Below are positions 49,426-58,238 of a stretch of 64,000 nucleotides of DNA, in pieces. Every line of letters starts with the position of its first letter. The first letter of the stretch is position 1. The translations under genes were made by a program, and so were the position numbers. Under the pieces are notes generated by a model. The model was not told where the DNA came from. It saw nothing but the letters and a program-made list of their open reading frames with translations, and made no database searches. The DNA is from an uncultured Oscillibacter sp. GTDB lineage: Bacteria > Bacillota > Clostridia > Oscillospirales > Oscillospiraceae. The stretch lies in the NCBI GenBank assembly GCA_910584075.1, contig CAJTZI010000003.1, positions 1-64,000 on the forward strand, read 5' to 3'.

Positions 49426-50130
49426 ATGAAAAAGACCATCGGAATTCTGGGTGGCATGGGGCCGCTGGCTACGGCGGATCTGTTCCAGAAAATTGTCTCC
49501 CTCACCGCCGCCTCCAGCGACAGTGAGCACATCCGCGTCTACATCGACAGCAACGCCTCTATTCCGGACCGGACGGCGGCCATCCTCAGCGGAGGGCCGG
49601 ACCCTCTGCCCGCCATGCGGGACTCCCTGCGAAAGCTGGAGGCCTGCGGGGCGGACTGCGTGATCATGCCCTGCAACACCGCCCACTACTTTCTCCCCCG
49701 CCTCCAGGGACTGACAGACATCCCCTTCCTCAGTATGCTGGAGGCTGCCGCCGCCGGCTGCCGCGCCCGGTTTCCGGGAAAGACCGCCGCCGTGCTGGCC
49801 ACAAGGGGCACCCTCTCCGCCGGGCTGTATCAGGCGGCACTGGAAAAAGCGGACGTCCCCTGCCTCCTGCCGGAGGAGGGGGAGCGGGACGCCCTGATGG
49901 CCGTGATCTACCGCGGCGTCAAGGCCGGTGCCCCGCCGGAGCGCTACCGGGCGGCCTTTCTCTCCGTGCTGGACGCCCTGTCCGGCCGGGGGGCGGACTT
50001 CTTCATCCTGGGCTGTACGGAGCTTCCGCTGGCCTTTCATCTGCTGGGGCTCAGCCAGCCCAGCCTGGACCCCACAGAGGAGCTGGCCAGGGCGGCGATC
50101 CGCTTCTGCGGGTACCCTCTCAGGAACTGA
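49426..50130 (+). CDS. Aspartate/glutamate racemase family protein
   Basis: A 234-residue cofactor-free racemase. The two catalytic cysteines are Cys83 in MPCNTAHY and Cys197 in LGCTELPL, and the N-terminus GILGGMGPLATADLF is typical of aspartate racemase. It probably makes D-aspartate. The ATG at 49426 is preferred to an upstream one because AAGGGGAT precedes it. A dicarboxylate/amino-acid symporter follows, which could supply its substrate. Confidence 0.92.
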   Translation: MKKTIGILGGMGPLATADLFQKIVSLTAASSDSEHIRVYIDSNASIPDRTAAILSGGPDPLPAMRDSLRKLEACGADCVIMPCNTAHYFLPRLQGLTDIPFLSMLEAAAAGCRARFPGKTAAVLATRGTLSAGLYQAALEKADVPCLLPEEGERDALMAVIYRGVKAGAPPERYRAAFLSVLDALSGRGADFFILGCTELPLAFHLLGLSQPSLDPTEELARAAIRFCGYPLRN

Positions 50131-50164
50131 GGGAACATCTTCTTGGCATTTTGCCGGAAATGTC

Positions 50165-50193
50165 TTTACAAGCGCCCACTGTTTTGTTATAAT
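50165..50193 (+). promoter_or_regulatory. Promoter of the symporter gene
   Basis: TTTACA (50165-50170), 17 bp, TATAAT (50188-50193). Confidence 0.75.
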
Positions 50194-50268
50194 ATAACAA
50201 CCCTGCGGCGCCGGCCGCGACGGCGCGGGGCATTGCGAGAGAGGAAAATTTTATAATGAGGTGAGTGT

Positions 50269-51483
50269 ATGAACAATAAAATGAGTCTCCCCATGCAGAT
50301 CCTGATCGCGCTGGTCGTGGGTATTGCAGTGGGCCTGGTGTGCTACTTCGGCGGCTTTGCCGACATCACCACAAACTACTTAAAGCCCTTTGGCGACATC
50401 TTCGTCAATCTGCTGAAATTCATCGTGGTGCCGGTGGTGCTGCTGAGCATGATCGACGGCATCATCTCCATGAACGACATGCGCAAGGTGGGTTCCGTGG
50501 GCGTCAAAACGGTGGTTTACTTTCTCTGCACCACCGCCATTGCCTGCGTCATCGGCCTGGTGTTCGCAAACATCTTCAACAGCGCCGGTCTCTTCCCCGT
50601 GCTGGACGCCGCCAGCGCCGAGTACGAGGCCAAGGAGTTCAGCGGCTTCATGTCCACGCTGGTGGCCATCTTCCCCACCAATATGTGGAAGTCCTTCACC
50701 GACGCCAATATGCTCCAGGTCATTGTCATCGCCCTGTTCCTGGGCGGCTCCATTCTGGCCGCCGGTGAGCGGGCGAAGCTGTGCCGTGACTTTGTCTCCT
50801 CCGCCTACGCCGTCATCGAGCAGCTGATGAGCTTCATCATCTCTCTGGCTCCCATCGGCGTGTTCACCTATATGGCATGGGTCGTGGCCACCCAGGGCTC
50901 CGAGATCCTGGTATCGCTGCTGCTGGTCATCGTCTGCGCGTATCTGGGCTACATCGTCCACGCCGTATTGGTCTACTCCCTGTCCGCAAAAATCTTCGTG
51001 GGCATGAACCCTGTCAAGTTCTTCAAGGGCGCCTTCGCCGCCATGATCTTCGCCTTTACCTCCACCTCCTCCGCGGCCACCCTGCCGGTGTCCAAGGAGT
51101 GCGCCGCGGAGCTGGGTGCGGAGGATGACATCGCCTCCTTCGTCCTGCCCCTGGGCTCCACCATCAACATGGACGGCACCGCCATCTACCAGTGCGTGGC
51201 CACCGTGTTCCTGGCCTCCTGCGCCAACATCCACCTGACCATCGGCCAGATGATCGTCGTGGTGGTCACCGCCACCCTGGCCTCCATCGGCACCGCCGGT
51301 GTCTCCGGCGCCGGCATGATCATGCTGGCCATGGTGCTGGAGGCCCTGGGAATCCCCGTGGCCTACATCGGCCTCATTGTGGCCGTGGACCGGATCTTTG
51401 ACATGGGCCGCACCTGCCTGAACGTCACCGGCGACATCGCCTGCTCCGTGTGCGTCACCAAGTGGGAGGGCAAGAAGAAGTAA
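50269..51483 (+). CDS. Dicarboxylate/amino acid:cation symporter (DAACS family)
   Basis: A 404-residue sodium- or proton-coupled carrier of glutamate, aspartate, serine/threonine or C4 acids. It has eight helices and two hairpins, with the family motifs SSAATLP in the first hairpin and STINMDGTA in helix 7. The closest subgroup is SstT/GltP-like, and the exact substrate is open. GAGGTGAGTGT precedes the ATG. Confidence 0.93.
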   Translation: MNNKMSLPMQILIALVVGIAVGLVCYFGGFADITTNYLKPFGDIFVNLLKFIVVPVVLLSMIDGIISMNDMRKVGSVGVKTVVYFLCTTAIACVIGLVFANIFNSAGLFPVLDAASAEYEAKEFSGFMSTLVAIFPTNMWKSFTDANMLQVIVIALFLGGSILAAGERAKLCRDFVSSAYAVIEQLMSFIISLAPIGVFTYMAWVVATQGSEILVSLLLVIVCAYLGYIVHAVLVYSLSAKIFVGMNPVKFFKGAFAAMIFAFTSTSSAATLPVSKECAAELGAEDDIASFVLPLGSTINMDGTAIYQCVATVFLASCANIHLTIGQMIVVVVTATLASIGTAGVSGAGMIMLAMVLEALGIPVAYIGLIVAVDRIFDMGRTCLNVTGDIACSVCVTKWEGKKK

Positions 51484-51504
51484 GCGTTCCAACCGGGCAA
51501 AGCA

Positions 51505-51536
51505 GAAGAGGCTGCCGCAAGGCAGCCTCTTCAATT
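51505..51536 (+). terminator. Terminator of the symporter gene
   Basis: GAAGAGGCTGCC-gcaa-GGCAGCCTCTTC, followed by AATTT. It lies between convergent genes. Confidence 0.7.
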
Positions 51537-52006
51537 TATCGCTCCCGCTCCGCCTGCCGCCGCAGGCGGCGGGAGAGGAGGGAGGCCGTCACGGCCTGGG
51601 CCAGGGGCAGGAGATATGAGACCCACGCCGGCTGGGAGAGCCCGCTGTACGCCGAGATGAACAGGGCGTAGGGCATGACGCAGAGGGCGGAGAACAGGCC
51701 CAGGCCTCCGCCGGCACCGGCGGCGATCCCCAGGAGGATGGCCGCCACCGCCGTCCACCGGAGGATGACTGCGGCCCGCACCCACCCGGCCCGGTCCCGC
51801 AGCAGCATGGCCGCCGGGAACCAGGACACTGCGTACAGCCAGCTGAACGCCGCGCCGAAAAAAGAGGGCGTCTTGCGGACGGAGAAGAAGAGTCCCGCGT
51901 TGGCGATGACCGCTCCGGCAAAAAACACCGCCACGGCAATGGAGATCCGGTTCTCCCACTTTTCCCAGTCCGCCTTCATGGCCAGCAGCTTCCGCCGAAG
52001 TGACAT
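51536..52006 (-). CDS. Small multi-pass membrane protein
   Basis: A 156-residue protein with a charged N-terminus (about 20 residues), four membrane segments (about 25-45, 52-68, 76-105 and 110-140) and a basic C-terminus. No domain is recognised. AAGGAGACTGCGGA precedes the ATG. It begins 26 bases after uvrC and shares its transcript. Confidence 0.75.
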   Translation of the reverse strand: MSLRRKLLAMKADWEKWENRISIAVAVFFAGAVIANAGLFFSVRKTPSFFGAAFSWLYAVSWFPAAMLLRDRAGWVRAAVILRWTAVAAILLGIAAGAGGGLGLFSALCVMPYALFISAYSGLSQPAWVSYLLPLAQAVTASLLSRRLRRQAERER

Positions 52007-52031
52007 TCCGCAGTCTCCTTATCGTACAGTA

Positions 52032-53879
52032 TCAGGGATTTTCCGGCTCAGGGGCGTGGAAGCGGTTCCACACCGCCTCCGCCGCGTCCCGGGGCACTGC
52101 CGCCGCCAGGGCGTCCACATCCGCCTCCCGGATGGCCTTGACGGTACCGAAATGTTTGCGCAGCGCCTCCCGCCGCTTGGGACCCACGCCGGGGATGCCG
52201 TCCAGGGCGGAGCGGGTGGCGCTTTTGCTGTGGCTCTCATGGTGAAAGGTGATGGCGAAGCGGTGGGTCTCCTCCTGAATCTGGCCGATGAGGGAGAACA
52301 CCGCCTGATTATTGACGATCCCGATCTCCCGGCCCTCCGGCGTTACCAGGGCCCGGGTGCGGTGGCGGTCGTCCTTCACCATGCCGAAGATGGGCACCTT
52401 GACGCCGAAGGTCTCCGCCACGCTCAAAGCCGCCTGGGCATGGGTCACGCCGCCGTCGATGAGGAATACATCCGGCAGAGGCAGAAACTTCTCGTCTCCG
52501 TCGGCGGCCCGCCGGAGGCGGCGGCGCAGCACCTCCCGCATGGAGGCGTAGTCGTCCGGGCGCCCCTCTGTCAGCTCCTTGATGTGGAAGCGGCGGTAGG
52601 CGCTCTTCAGCGGCCGGGTGCCGCTGTACACCACCATGGATGCCACGATGTCGCTCTTTCCCGTGTTGGAGATATCGAAGGATTCCATCCGCTCCGGCGG
52701 GGCAGGGAGGTCCAGCATCTTTTGCAGCAGCTCCAGGGTGTGGGCCACCCGCTCCTGGGCGGTGGTAGCCCGCTCCGCCTCCTCGGCGGCGTTTCGCTGG
52801 GCCATCGCCCGCAGCTCCGCCTTCTCCCCCCGCTGGGGGATGTGGACCCAGACCTTGTGTCCTGCCCGCTTGGTCAGAACCTGGGAAAGATTCTCACAGT
52901 CCTCCTCCGTCCCCTGGGGTAGGAGGATCTCGTGGGGCAGGATGGCCCGGGGGAGATAGTACTGAGCCGTCAGGGCGGAGAGGATCTCCGTCTCCTCCTC
53001 CTCCATGGGGGCGGTGAAGAGCTCTGTCTCCCGGCCCGCCAGATTCCCCTCCTCCATGTGCAGCACGGCGTAGCAGCACTTGCCGCTGCCCCGGTAGAGT
53101 CCCCAGATGTCCGTGTCGGCACAGAGGCCGGCGATCACCGTCTGCTTCTTGCCCAGGGCCTGGATGGCGTTGATCCGGTCCCGCAGCAGGGCCGCCCGCT
53201 CAAACCGCAGGGCCTCCGCCTCCGATTCCATCTCGGCGGTCATCTCTTTCAGGAGCTGCTTGGCCCGGCCCTCCAGCATCAGCGAGGCCTGATGAATGCG
53301 GCCCCGGTACTCCTCCGCCGTCATCTCCGGGCGGCAGAAGCCGTCGCACCGGCCCATGTGGAAGTTGAGACAGGGCCGCTCCGCCCCGATATCCCGGGGA
53401 AATTTCCTGCTGCATGTGGGCAGGCGCAGGGCCGAGAGCACCGCGTCCAGTGCCTGGCGGGTCTCAAACCGGCCGCCGAAGGGACCGAAGTACCGGGCTC
53501 CGTCATTTGCCCACTTGTGGGTCATGGTGAAGCGGGGATAGGTCTCTCTGGACAGCCGCACGAAGGGGTAGCCCTTGTCGTCCTTCAGCAAAATGTTGTA
53601 GCGGGGCATATGGCGCTTGATCAGGGAGTTCTCCAGCACCAGCGCCTCAAACTCGCTGGTGACAAAGATGGTGTCGAAGTGGTCCACCTGGGAGACCATC
53701 TGCCGCGTCTTGGCGGTGTGGGAGGCGCTGTCCTGAAAGTACTGGCTCACCCGGTTTTTCAGCTTCTTGGCCTTGCCCACGTAGATGACCTTCCCGGTTT
53801 TGTCCATCATCAGGTAGACCCCGGGGGACAGGGGCAGGGCGTTGGCCTTTTCCTTCAATTCGTCGTGAGTCATGGACAT
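52032..53879 (-). CDS. uvrC: Excinuclease ABC subunit C
   Basis: A 615-residue nuclease that cuts DNA on both sides of a lesion with UvrA and UvrB. A GIY-YIG domain comes first (LSPGVYLMMDKTGKVIYVGK), then the cysteine-rich segment with RPCLNFHMGRCDGFC, the UVR helix, the RNase H-like nuclease domain with ESFDISNTGK, and helix-hairpin-helix repeats near the C-terminus (DGIPGVGPKRREALRKHF). Length is normal and the protein is complete. AAGGGTGGT precedes the ATG. Confidence 0.96.
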   Translation of the reverse strand: MSMTHDELKEKANALPLSPGVYLMMDKTGKVIYVGKAKKLKNRVSQYFQDSASHTAKTRQMVSQVDHFDTIFVTSEFEALVLENSLIKRHMPRYNILLKDDKGYPFVRLSRETYPRFTMTHKWANDGARYFGPFGGRFETRQALDAVLSALRLPTCSRKFPRDIGAERPCLNFHMGRCDGFCRPEMTAEEYRGRIHQASLMLEGRAKQLLKEMTAEMESEAEALRFERAALLRDRINAIQALGKKQTVIAGLCADTDIWGLYRGSGKCCYAVLHMEEGNLAGRETELFTAPMEEEETEILSALTAQYYLPRAILPHEILLPQGTEEDCENLSQVLTKRAGHKVWVHIPQRGEKAELRAMAQRNAAEEAERATTAQERVAHTLELLQKMLDLPAPPERMESFDISNTGKSDIVASMVVYSGTRPLKSAYRRFHIKELTEGRPDDYASMREVLRRRLRRAADGDEKFLPLPDVFLIDGGVTHAQAALSVAETFGVKVPIFGMVKDDRHRTRALVTPEGREIGIVNNQAVFSLIGQIQEETHRFAITFHHESHSKSATRSALDGIPGVGPKRREALRKHFGTVKAIREADVDALAAAVPRDAAEAVWNRFHAPEPENP

Positions 53880-53977
53880 ACCACCCTTTTTGAAATCTTC
53901 CTATTGCGGACACCAAAACTTCCGCCAAACGGAGCCGTCCCCGGCGGTCCGGCGCCTGTCCGGCTCATCGCCTCCGC

Positions 53978-54322
53978 TCAAACGCCCCACAGGTTCCGCA
54001 GAACGCCCCAGGCCAGCAGCAGCGCCGCCAGCACCCAGGCACAAGCCCTGGCGGTGCTGGGGCGGTGCTTTTCCGCCCACACCAGCCCCGGAATCCACGG
54101 CGCCGCCAGGACCAGCCCCCAGTTGTACCCGGGGACGAAACGCCCGTGGAGCAGCTCCAGGCACAGGTCTGTGACGCCGCAGCCGGGACAGCGCAGCCCC
54201 GTAAGATGCCGGAAAAGACAGGGTATCCGGAGTCCCAGGGGAATCAGCACATAGCCATAGAGAAGGCCGGCGCAGAGCAAGCCCGCGCCGGCCAGGAGCG
54301 TTTTATGCCGCCGCATACTCAT
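53978..54322 (-). CDS. DUF2752 family small membrane protein
   Basis: A 114-residue membrane protein with three hydrophobic segments and the hallmark cysteine motif CPGCGVTD near residue 45 of DUF2752 proteins; the function is unknown. The start ATG at 54322 lies inside the end of the DUF4234 gene (overlap of 20 bases). A second ATG two codons later is equally possible. uvrC follows 98 bases later. Confidence 0.85.
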   Translation of the reverse strand: MSMRRHKTLLAGAGLLCAGLLYGYVLIPLGLRIPCLFRHLTGLRCPGCGVTDLCLELLHGRFVPGYNWGLVLAAPWIPGLVWAEKHRPSTARACAWVLAALLLAWGVLRNLWGV

Positions 54323-54653
54323 TGATCTCGGACTGCAGCAGAGCGTAGGAAATGATGCTGAATCCAAAGACGGCCAGCAGCAGATAGAGGATCCCCAGGT
54401 GCCCCGGCACCTGGCCCTGGTTGACCCGCTGGCGGTCCAGGTCGTCGCCGGCCCGGTAGAGCCAGTAGAGGCCGTAGATATTGCAGGTGACGATGGTCAG
54501 CAGCAGCACCAATCCGCCGGAGGGGGCGCTGGGACGGGCGGTCACCAGGTTTACGTCCTCAGCCATGCAGTACAGCCAGTACAGGCTGTAAATTCCGCAG
54601 GTGACGATGGACAGCACAATGCAAAGGCCGATGCTCTTTCTCTGGATGGTCAT
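54303..54653 (-). CDS. DUF4234 family small membrane protein
   Basis: A 116-residue protein made of two similar hydrophobic pairs, SIVTCGIYSLYWLY and TIVTCNIYGLYWLY, which are the internal repeat of DUF4234. A third helix follows near the C-terminus. ATG 54653 has GGGAGAG before it. It is coupled with the DUF2752 gene, a pairing often seen in clostridia. Confidence 0.87.
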   Translation of the reverse strand: MTIQRKSIGLCIVLSIVTCGIYSLYWLYCMAEDVNLVTARPSAPSGGLVLLLTIVTCNIYGLYWLYRAGDDLDRQRVNQGQVPGHLGILYLLLAVFGFSIISYALLQSEINEYAAA

Positions 54654-54717
54654 AGACGATCTCTCCCTCATAACAGTATCTCCGTGCAGTATAGCACAGA
54701 TTCTCTCCGGACGCAAC

Positions 54718-54749
54718 AAAAAAGCGGCTTCCTGAGGAAGCCGCTTTTT
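54718..54749. terminator. Bidirectional terminator after HPr
   Basis: AAAAAGCGGCTTCC pairs with GGAAGCCGCTTTTT, with a T-run on both strands. Confidence 0.85.
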
Positions 54750-54769
54750 CAAATGCACACGTCTGTGTT

Positions 54770-55033
54770 TTACTCGCCGAAATTGTCGTTGACCAGCTCC
54801 ACCAGAGCGCCCACGGCCTCCTTCTCATCGGCGCCGTCGGCAATCAGAGTGACGCTGGTGCCTTTGACGATGCCCAGGGACAAAACGCCCAGAAGGCTCT
54901 TGGCGTTGACACGGCGGTCCTCCTTCTCCACCCAGATGCCGCTTTTGAACTCGTTGGCCTTCTGGATAAAGAACGTGGCGGGACGGGCGTGCAGACCTAC
55001 TTCGTTATTAACAGTGATCTCCTGTGTATACAT
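54770..55033 (-). CDS. ptsH: HPr phosphocarrier protein
   Basis: An 87-residue PTS protein that carries phosphate from enzyme I to sugar permeases such as the fructose permease at 59.8 kb. Phosphorylated His15 is in GLHARPA and the regulatory Ser46 is in NAKSLLG, so both the transport and the catabolite-repression roles look intact. AAAGGAGAG precedes the ATG. It is a single gene here, without ptsI. Confidence 0.96.
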   Translation of the reverse strand: MYTQEITVNNEVGLHARPATFFIQKANEFKSGIWVEKEDRRVNAKSLLGVLSLGIVKGTSVTLIADGADEKEAVGALVELVNDNFGE

Positions 55034-55053
55034 ATTACAGCTCTCCTTTTCTA

Positions 55054-55081
55054 CACTAAGTTAAAGTCAGACTGCGTCAAG
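55054..55081 (-). promoter_or_regulatory. Promoter of HPr
   Basis: On the minus strand, TTGACG (55081-55076), 16 bp, TAGTGT (55059-55054). It leaves a short leader that includes the AAAGGAGAG ribosome site. Confidence 0.45.
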
Positions 55082-55183
55082 TTAATTTCTGTTACCATCA
55101 TAACCGGTTTTTCCCATCTCGTCAACGGTATTTTTCACAAACATTTGCAAAAATCTTGTTTTGGGAAAAATCCTTTTTAGCAG

Positions 55184-55212
55184 TTTACACCATTTTTGTC
55201 CTATTCTATACC
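55184..55212 (+). promoter_or_regulatory. Possible promoter of the small lipoprotein gene
   Basis: TTTACA (55184-55189), 17 bp, TATACC (55207-55212). The leader to the start would be about 220 bases. Confidence 0.45.
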
Positions 55213-55437
55213 TCAGAGGGGCTTTTTTTGCGGGAGGAGGTCTTTTTTTCGCCGGCAATGTGCGCCGCGCCGCCGCCCGCCGGAAAAACTCTCCTGGTCT
55301 TTCAAAAACTGCCGGGACTTTTTTGCGGCCCTTCGGAAACAATACCGTTGGCTGACAGGGCCGGGTCATCCGCTCCTGCGGCCTTGACGGGTCTTTTGGG
55401 TATCGCGCACACTACCCGCGCGAAGGAGGACCCCAGG

Positions 55438-55794
55438 ATGAAAACAAGTCTTGCGCTTTTGCTGACCTCCCTGCTGCTGGTGTTTTCCCTGACGGCCTGC
55501 GGCAGGGACCGGCAGCCCGGAGACGCTGATAACAGCAGCGCCTCCGACGGTTCTGTGACCGGCGACGTCAATGAGGGCGGCTATGACGACTCCGTCACCG
55601 GCGGCGTCAACGACGGTAATGGCGGCGGCATGATGGATGACGCCATGGACACCATGGACGACGTGGGCGACGCGGCCCGAAACGCCGTCCGGGACACCGG
55701 AGACGCCTTGACCGGCAGCACCACCGGTTACACCAAGAATCACATGGACGGTTACACCTACGACCAGATGGTTCGAAACGGCCGCGTTTTCTAA
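55438..55794 (+). CDS. Small secreted lipoprotein, hypothetical
   Basis: A 118-residue protein with a lipoprotein signal ending in the lipobox LTAC (Cys21). The mature part is rich in Gly, Asp, Ser and Thr with the repeated phrase DDSVTGGVND/GSVTGDVNEG, and looks disordered or loosely folded. Small sporulation lipoproteins have a similar layout, but I cannot name a family. The ATG is supported by GAAGGAGG; the frame open upstream is not coding. Confidence 0.8.
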   Translation: MKTSLALLLTSLLLVFSLTACGRDRQPGDADNSSASDGSVTGDVNEGGYDDSVTGGVNDGNGGGMMDDAMDTMDDVGDAARNAVRDTGDALTGSTTGYTKNHMDGYTYDQMVRNGRVF

Positions 55795-55828
55795 CGTCCC
55801 GCGGCGAATGATCGGTCCGGCTGACCGG

Positions 55829-55865
55829 CGCCCCAAGGCAGCAACTGCTTTGGGGCGTTTTTTTA
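55829..55865 (+). terminator. Terminator of the small lipoprotein gene
   Basis: CGCCCCAA...GCA pairs with TGC...TTGGGGCG, followed by TTTTTTT. Confidence 0.8.
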
Positions 55866-55967
55866 AGCCCTTTTTTACTTCCCTTTTTTCGGAAGCTCCT
55901 GTATAATGGCCAGAAGACATCCGGCCCCCTCCCCGCTGGCGGCCGGACAGAAAGGACGGCGTATGCC

Positions 55968-56660
55968 ATGAGCCAGGAGTTCTCCATGCGGGTGATCGCC
56001 CGCGTCCACAGTGATTTCTCCTCCAAATTCGGCGTACCCAGGCAAAGCGGCCTGGTGGAGGAGCTGGAGTCCACTCTGGTGTTTGAGCCGGAGTTCCGCA
56101 ATGAAGACGCCCTGCGGGGGCTGGAGGGCTTCTCCCACCTGTGGCTGGTGTGGGTGTTCCACCAGGCGGCGCGGGGGGAGTGGTCCCCCACGGTGCGCCC
56201 GCCCCGGCTGGGAGGAAACGCCCGTCTGGGTGTGTTCGCCACCCGCTCCCCCTTCCGGCCCAACCCCATCGCCCTCTCAGCGGTCCGGCTGGCGGGCGTG
56301 GAGCGCACCGCCGGGCAGGGAACGGTGCTCCGCCTCCGGGGCGCGGATCTGGTGGACGGCACGCCGGTGCTGGACATCAAACCCTATCTCCCCTATGCCG
56401 ACTGCGTCCCCGGCGCTCTGGGGGGCTTTGCCGCCGCCCCCGCCGGGGAAACGGTGGAGGTGGCAATCCCACCGGACCTGCTGGAGCGCGTCCCGCCGGA
56501 CCGCCGGGAGGCTCTGCGGGGCGTATTGGCCCAGGACCCCCGTCCCCGCTACCAGGAGGACCCGGACCGGGTCTACGGCTTCGGCTTCGCAGGGCTGGAG
56601 GTGCGCTTTTCCGTGTCCGGCGGCGTGCTGGCGGTCCGGGAGATTCTGGAAAAACCGTAA
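55968..56660 (+). CDS. trmO: tRNA (N6-threonylcarbamoyladenosine) methyltransferase TrmO
   Basis: A 230-residue SAM-dependent enzyme that methylates t6A37 of threonine tRNAs. It belongs to the YaeB/TsaA family: FSHLWLVWVFH, TRSPFRPNPIALS and LVDGTPVLDIKPYLPY are its signature stretches. The C-terminal half carries the family end (PRPRYQEDPDRVYGF). AAAGGACGG precedes the ATG. Two threonine tRNAs lie elsewhere in this window. Confidence 0.93.
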   Translation: MSQEFSMRVIARVHSDFSSKFGVPRQSGLVEELESTLVFEPEFRNEDALRGLEGFSHLWLVWVFHQAARGEWSPTVRPPRLGGNARLGVFATRSPFRPNPIALSAVRLAGVERTAGQGTVLRLRGADLVDGTPVLDIKPYLPYADCVPGALGGFAAAPAGETVEVAIPPDLLERVPPDRREALRGVLAQDPRPRYQEDPDRVYGFGFAGLEVRFSVSGGVLAVREILEKP

Positions 56661-56711
56661 CCCACCGGAAATCCCACAAAGGGCGGGGGCACTTTTCGTG
56701 CAAATCGTCAC

Positions 56712-56739
56712 TTGAAAATCCGGCGAAAAAAGCTATGAT
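56712..56739 (+). promoter_or_regulatory. Promoter of the antiporter gene
   Basis: TTGAAA (56712-56717), 16 bp, TATGAT (56734-56739). A short hairpin (CGCAGGGT/ACCCTGCG) lies between it and the ribosome site. Confidence 0.65.
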
Positions 56740-56807
56740 ATGGTTACAATCGAGAATTTAAACGTTTGCGCAGGGTGTCGGACCCTGCGGAGCAAAGGAG
56801 CGTTCCT

Positions 56808-58118
56808 ATGTCTTATCATTATCTGCTGGACCTGGCGCTGATCCTGCTGAGCACCAAGTTTCTGGGAATCATCACCGGCCGGTTCCAGATGCCCCGGGTG
56901 GTGGGGTCCCTGCTGGCGGGCCTGGTGCTGGGCCCCGCTGCGCTGAACGTACTGGCGGAGACGGCCTTCCTCTCCCAGCTCAGCGAGATGGGCGTCATTG
57001 TCATTTTGTTCACCGCCGGCATGGGCACGGACCTGCGGGAGCTGCGCAACGCCGGGAAGTCCGGCTTTTTCGTGGCGCTGTGCGGCGTGCTGGTGCCCAT
57101 GGCCATGGGCACGGGCTTCGGTTTTCTCGCGGGCCGGGCCGGCTGGCTGCCGGACAACACCATGCTGGAAAACGTGTTTTTGGGCACTGTCCTCACCGCC
57201 ACCTCCGTCAGCATCACCGTAGAGACCCTGCGGGAGCTGGGACGGCTGGACACAAAGGTTGGCAGCACCATCCTGGCCGCCGCCCTGATCGACGATGTGC
57301 TGGGCCTGATCGCCCTGACGGTGGTGGCAAGCTTCGCGGGGGAGGGAACCAGCCTGGTACTGGTGCTGGTGAAGATCGCGCTGTTTTTCGTCTTTGCCAT
57401 CGCGGCCTCCTTCCTGGCCATCCGGGCCTTCCGCTGGATGATCTCCCACGCCAGGGGGAAGAATCTGCGGCGCTACCCGGTGTTCGCCTTTGTGATCTGT
57501 CTGCTGCTGTCCTACTGCGCAGAGGAGTTCTTCGGCGTGGCGGACATCATCGGCGCCTTTGTGGCGGGGCTCATCGTGGCCTCCACCCCCAAGGCCAAGT
57601 ACATCCAGTCCAAATTCGAGCCCCTGAGCTACCTGCTGCTGACGCCGGTGTTTTTCGCCGGCATCGGCGTCAAGGTGGAGCTGCCCTCCCTGGACGGACA
57701 GCTGGCTGTATTCGCTTTGCTGCTGCTGGCCACGGCCATTTTGTCCAAAGTCATCGGCTGCGGCCTGGGAGCCCGGATGTGCGGCTTCCGGGGGATGGAG
57801 TGCGCCCAAGTGGGCGCGGGCATGGCCTGCCGCGGCGAGGTGGCGCTGATCGTGGCCAACCGTGGCCTCAGCATGGGGGTTATGAGTCAGGCCATGATGA
57901 CGCCCATCATCATCACCGTGGTGGGCTGCGCGGTACTGACGCCCGTCTTGCTGAAGCTGGTCTTCCGCGGCGAGCCGGAGTCTGTCCCGCACGAGAACAG
58001 TCTGATGGACAGCTACCGGGCTATGGAGCGGATGGACCAGATGTCCGCTCAGCTTTTGAACCGGGAGAAGGGGCGGCAGGACGGAGAGGAGCATCCCGCC
58101 GCGCAAAAAGGGGATTGA
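56808..58118 (+). CDS. Cation/proton antiporter (CPA2 family)
   Basis: A 436-residue membrane protein with about twelve hydrophobic segments of the Na+/H+ or K+/H+ exchanger type. The helix with ALIDDVLGLIAL carries the paired acidic residues needed for proton-coupled ion exchange. The last 50 residues are charged and cytoplasmic; there is no TrkA-N domain. The ATG at 56808 has AAAGGAG before it, and an earlier in-frame ATG is not used. The ion is not known. Confidence 0.9.
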   Translation: MSYHYLLDLALILLSTKFLGIITGRFQMPRVVGSLLAGLVLGPAALNVLAETAFLSQLSEMGVIVILFTAGMGTDLRELRNAGKSGFFVALCGVLVPMAMGTGFGFLAGRAGWLPDNTMLENVFLGTVLTATSVSITVETLRELGRLDTKVGSTILAAALIDDVLGLIALTVVASFAGEGTSLVLVLVKIALFFVFAIAASFLAIRAFRWMISHARGKNLRRYPVFAFVICLLLSYCAEEFFGVADIIGAFVAGLIVASTPKAKYIQSKFEPLSYLLLTPVFFAGIGVKVELPSLDGQLAVFALLLLATAILSKVIGCGLGARMCGFRGMECAQVGAGMACRGEVALIVANRGLSMGVMSQAMMTPIIITVVGCAVLTPVLLKLVFRGEPESVPHENSLMDSYRAMERMDQMSAQLLNREKGRQDGEEHPAAQKGD

Positions 58119-58238
58119 TTTTTCCAGGGAGCTTGTGTACCATAGAATCACGCGAATCCGCGCGCCGGGAAGCCGGGACCATCTGTCCGGGCTCCCCGGC
58201 GCGCTTGCCCTGCGTATATGCGGAAGGAGAGCGGTCTG

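Larger units (their letters stand above)
55034..55437. other. Spacer between HPr and the small lipoprotein gene
   Basis: No gene. It holds the HPr promoter on the minus strand and a promoter for the lipoprotein gene on the plus strand; the left half is AT-rich and the right half GC-rich. Confidence 0.5.
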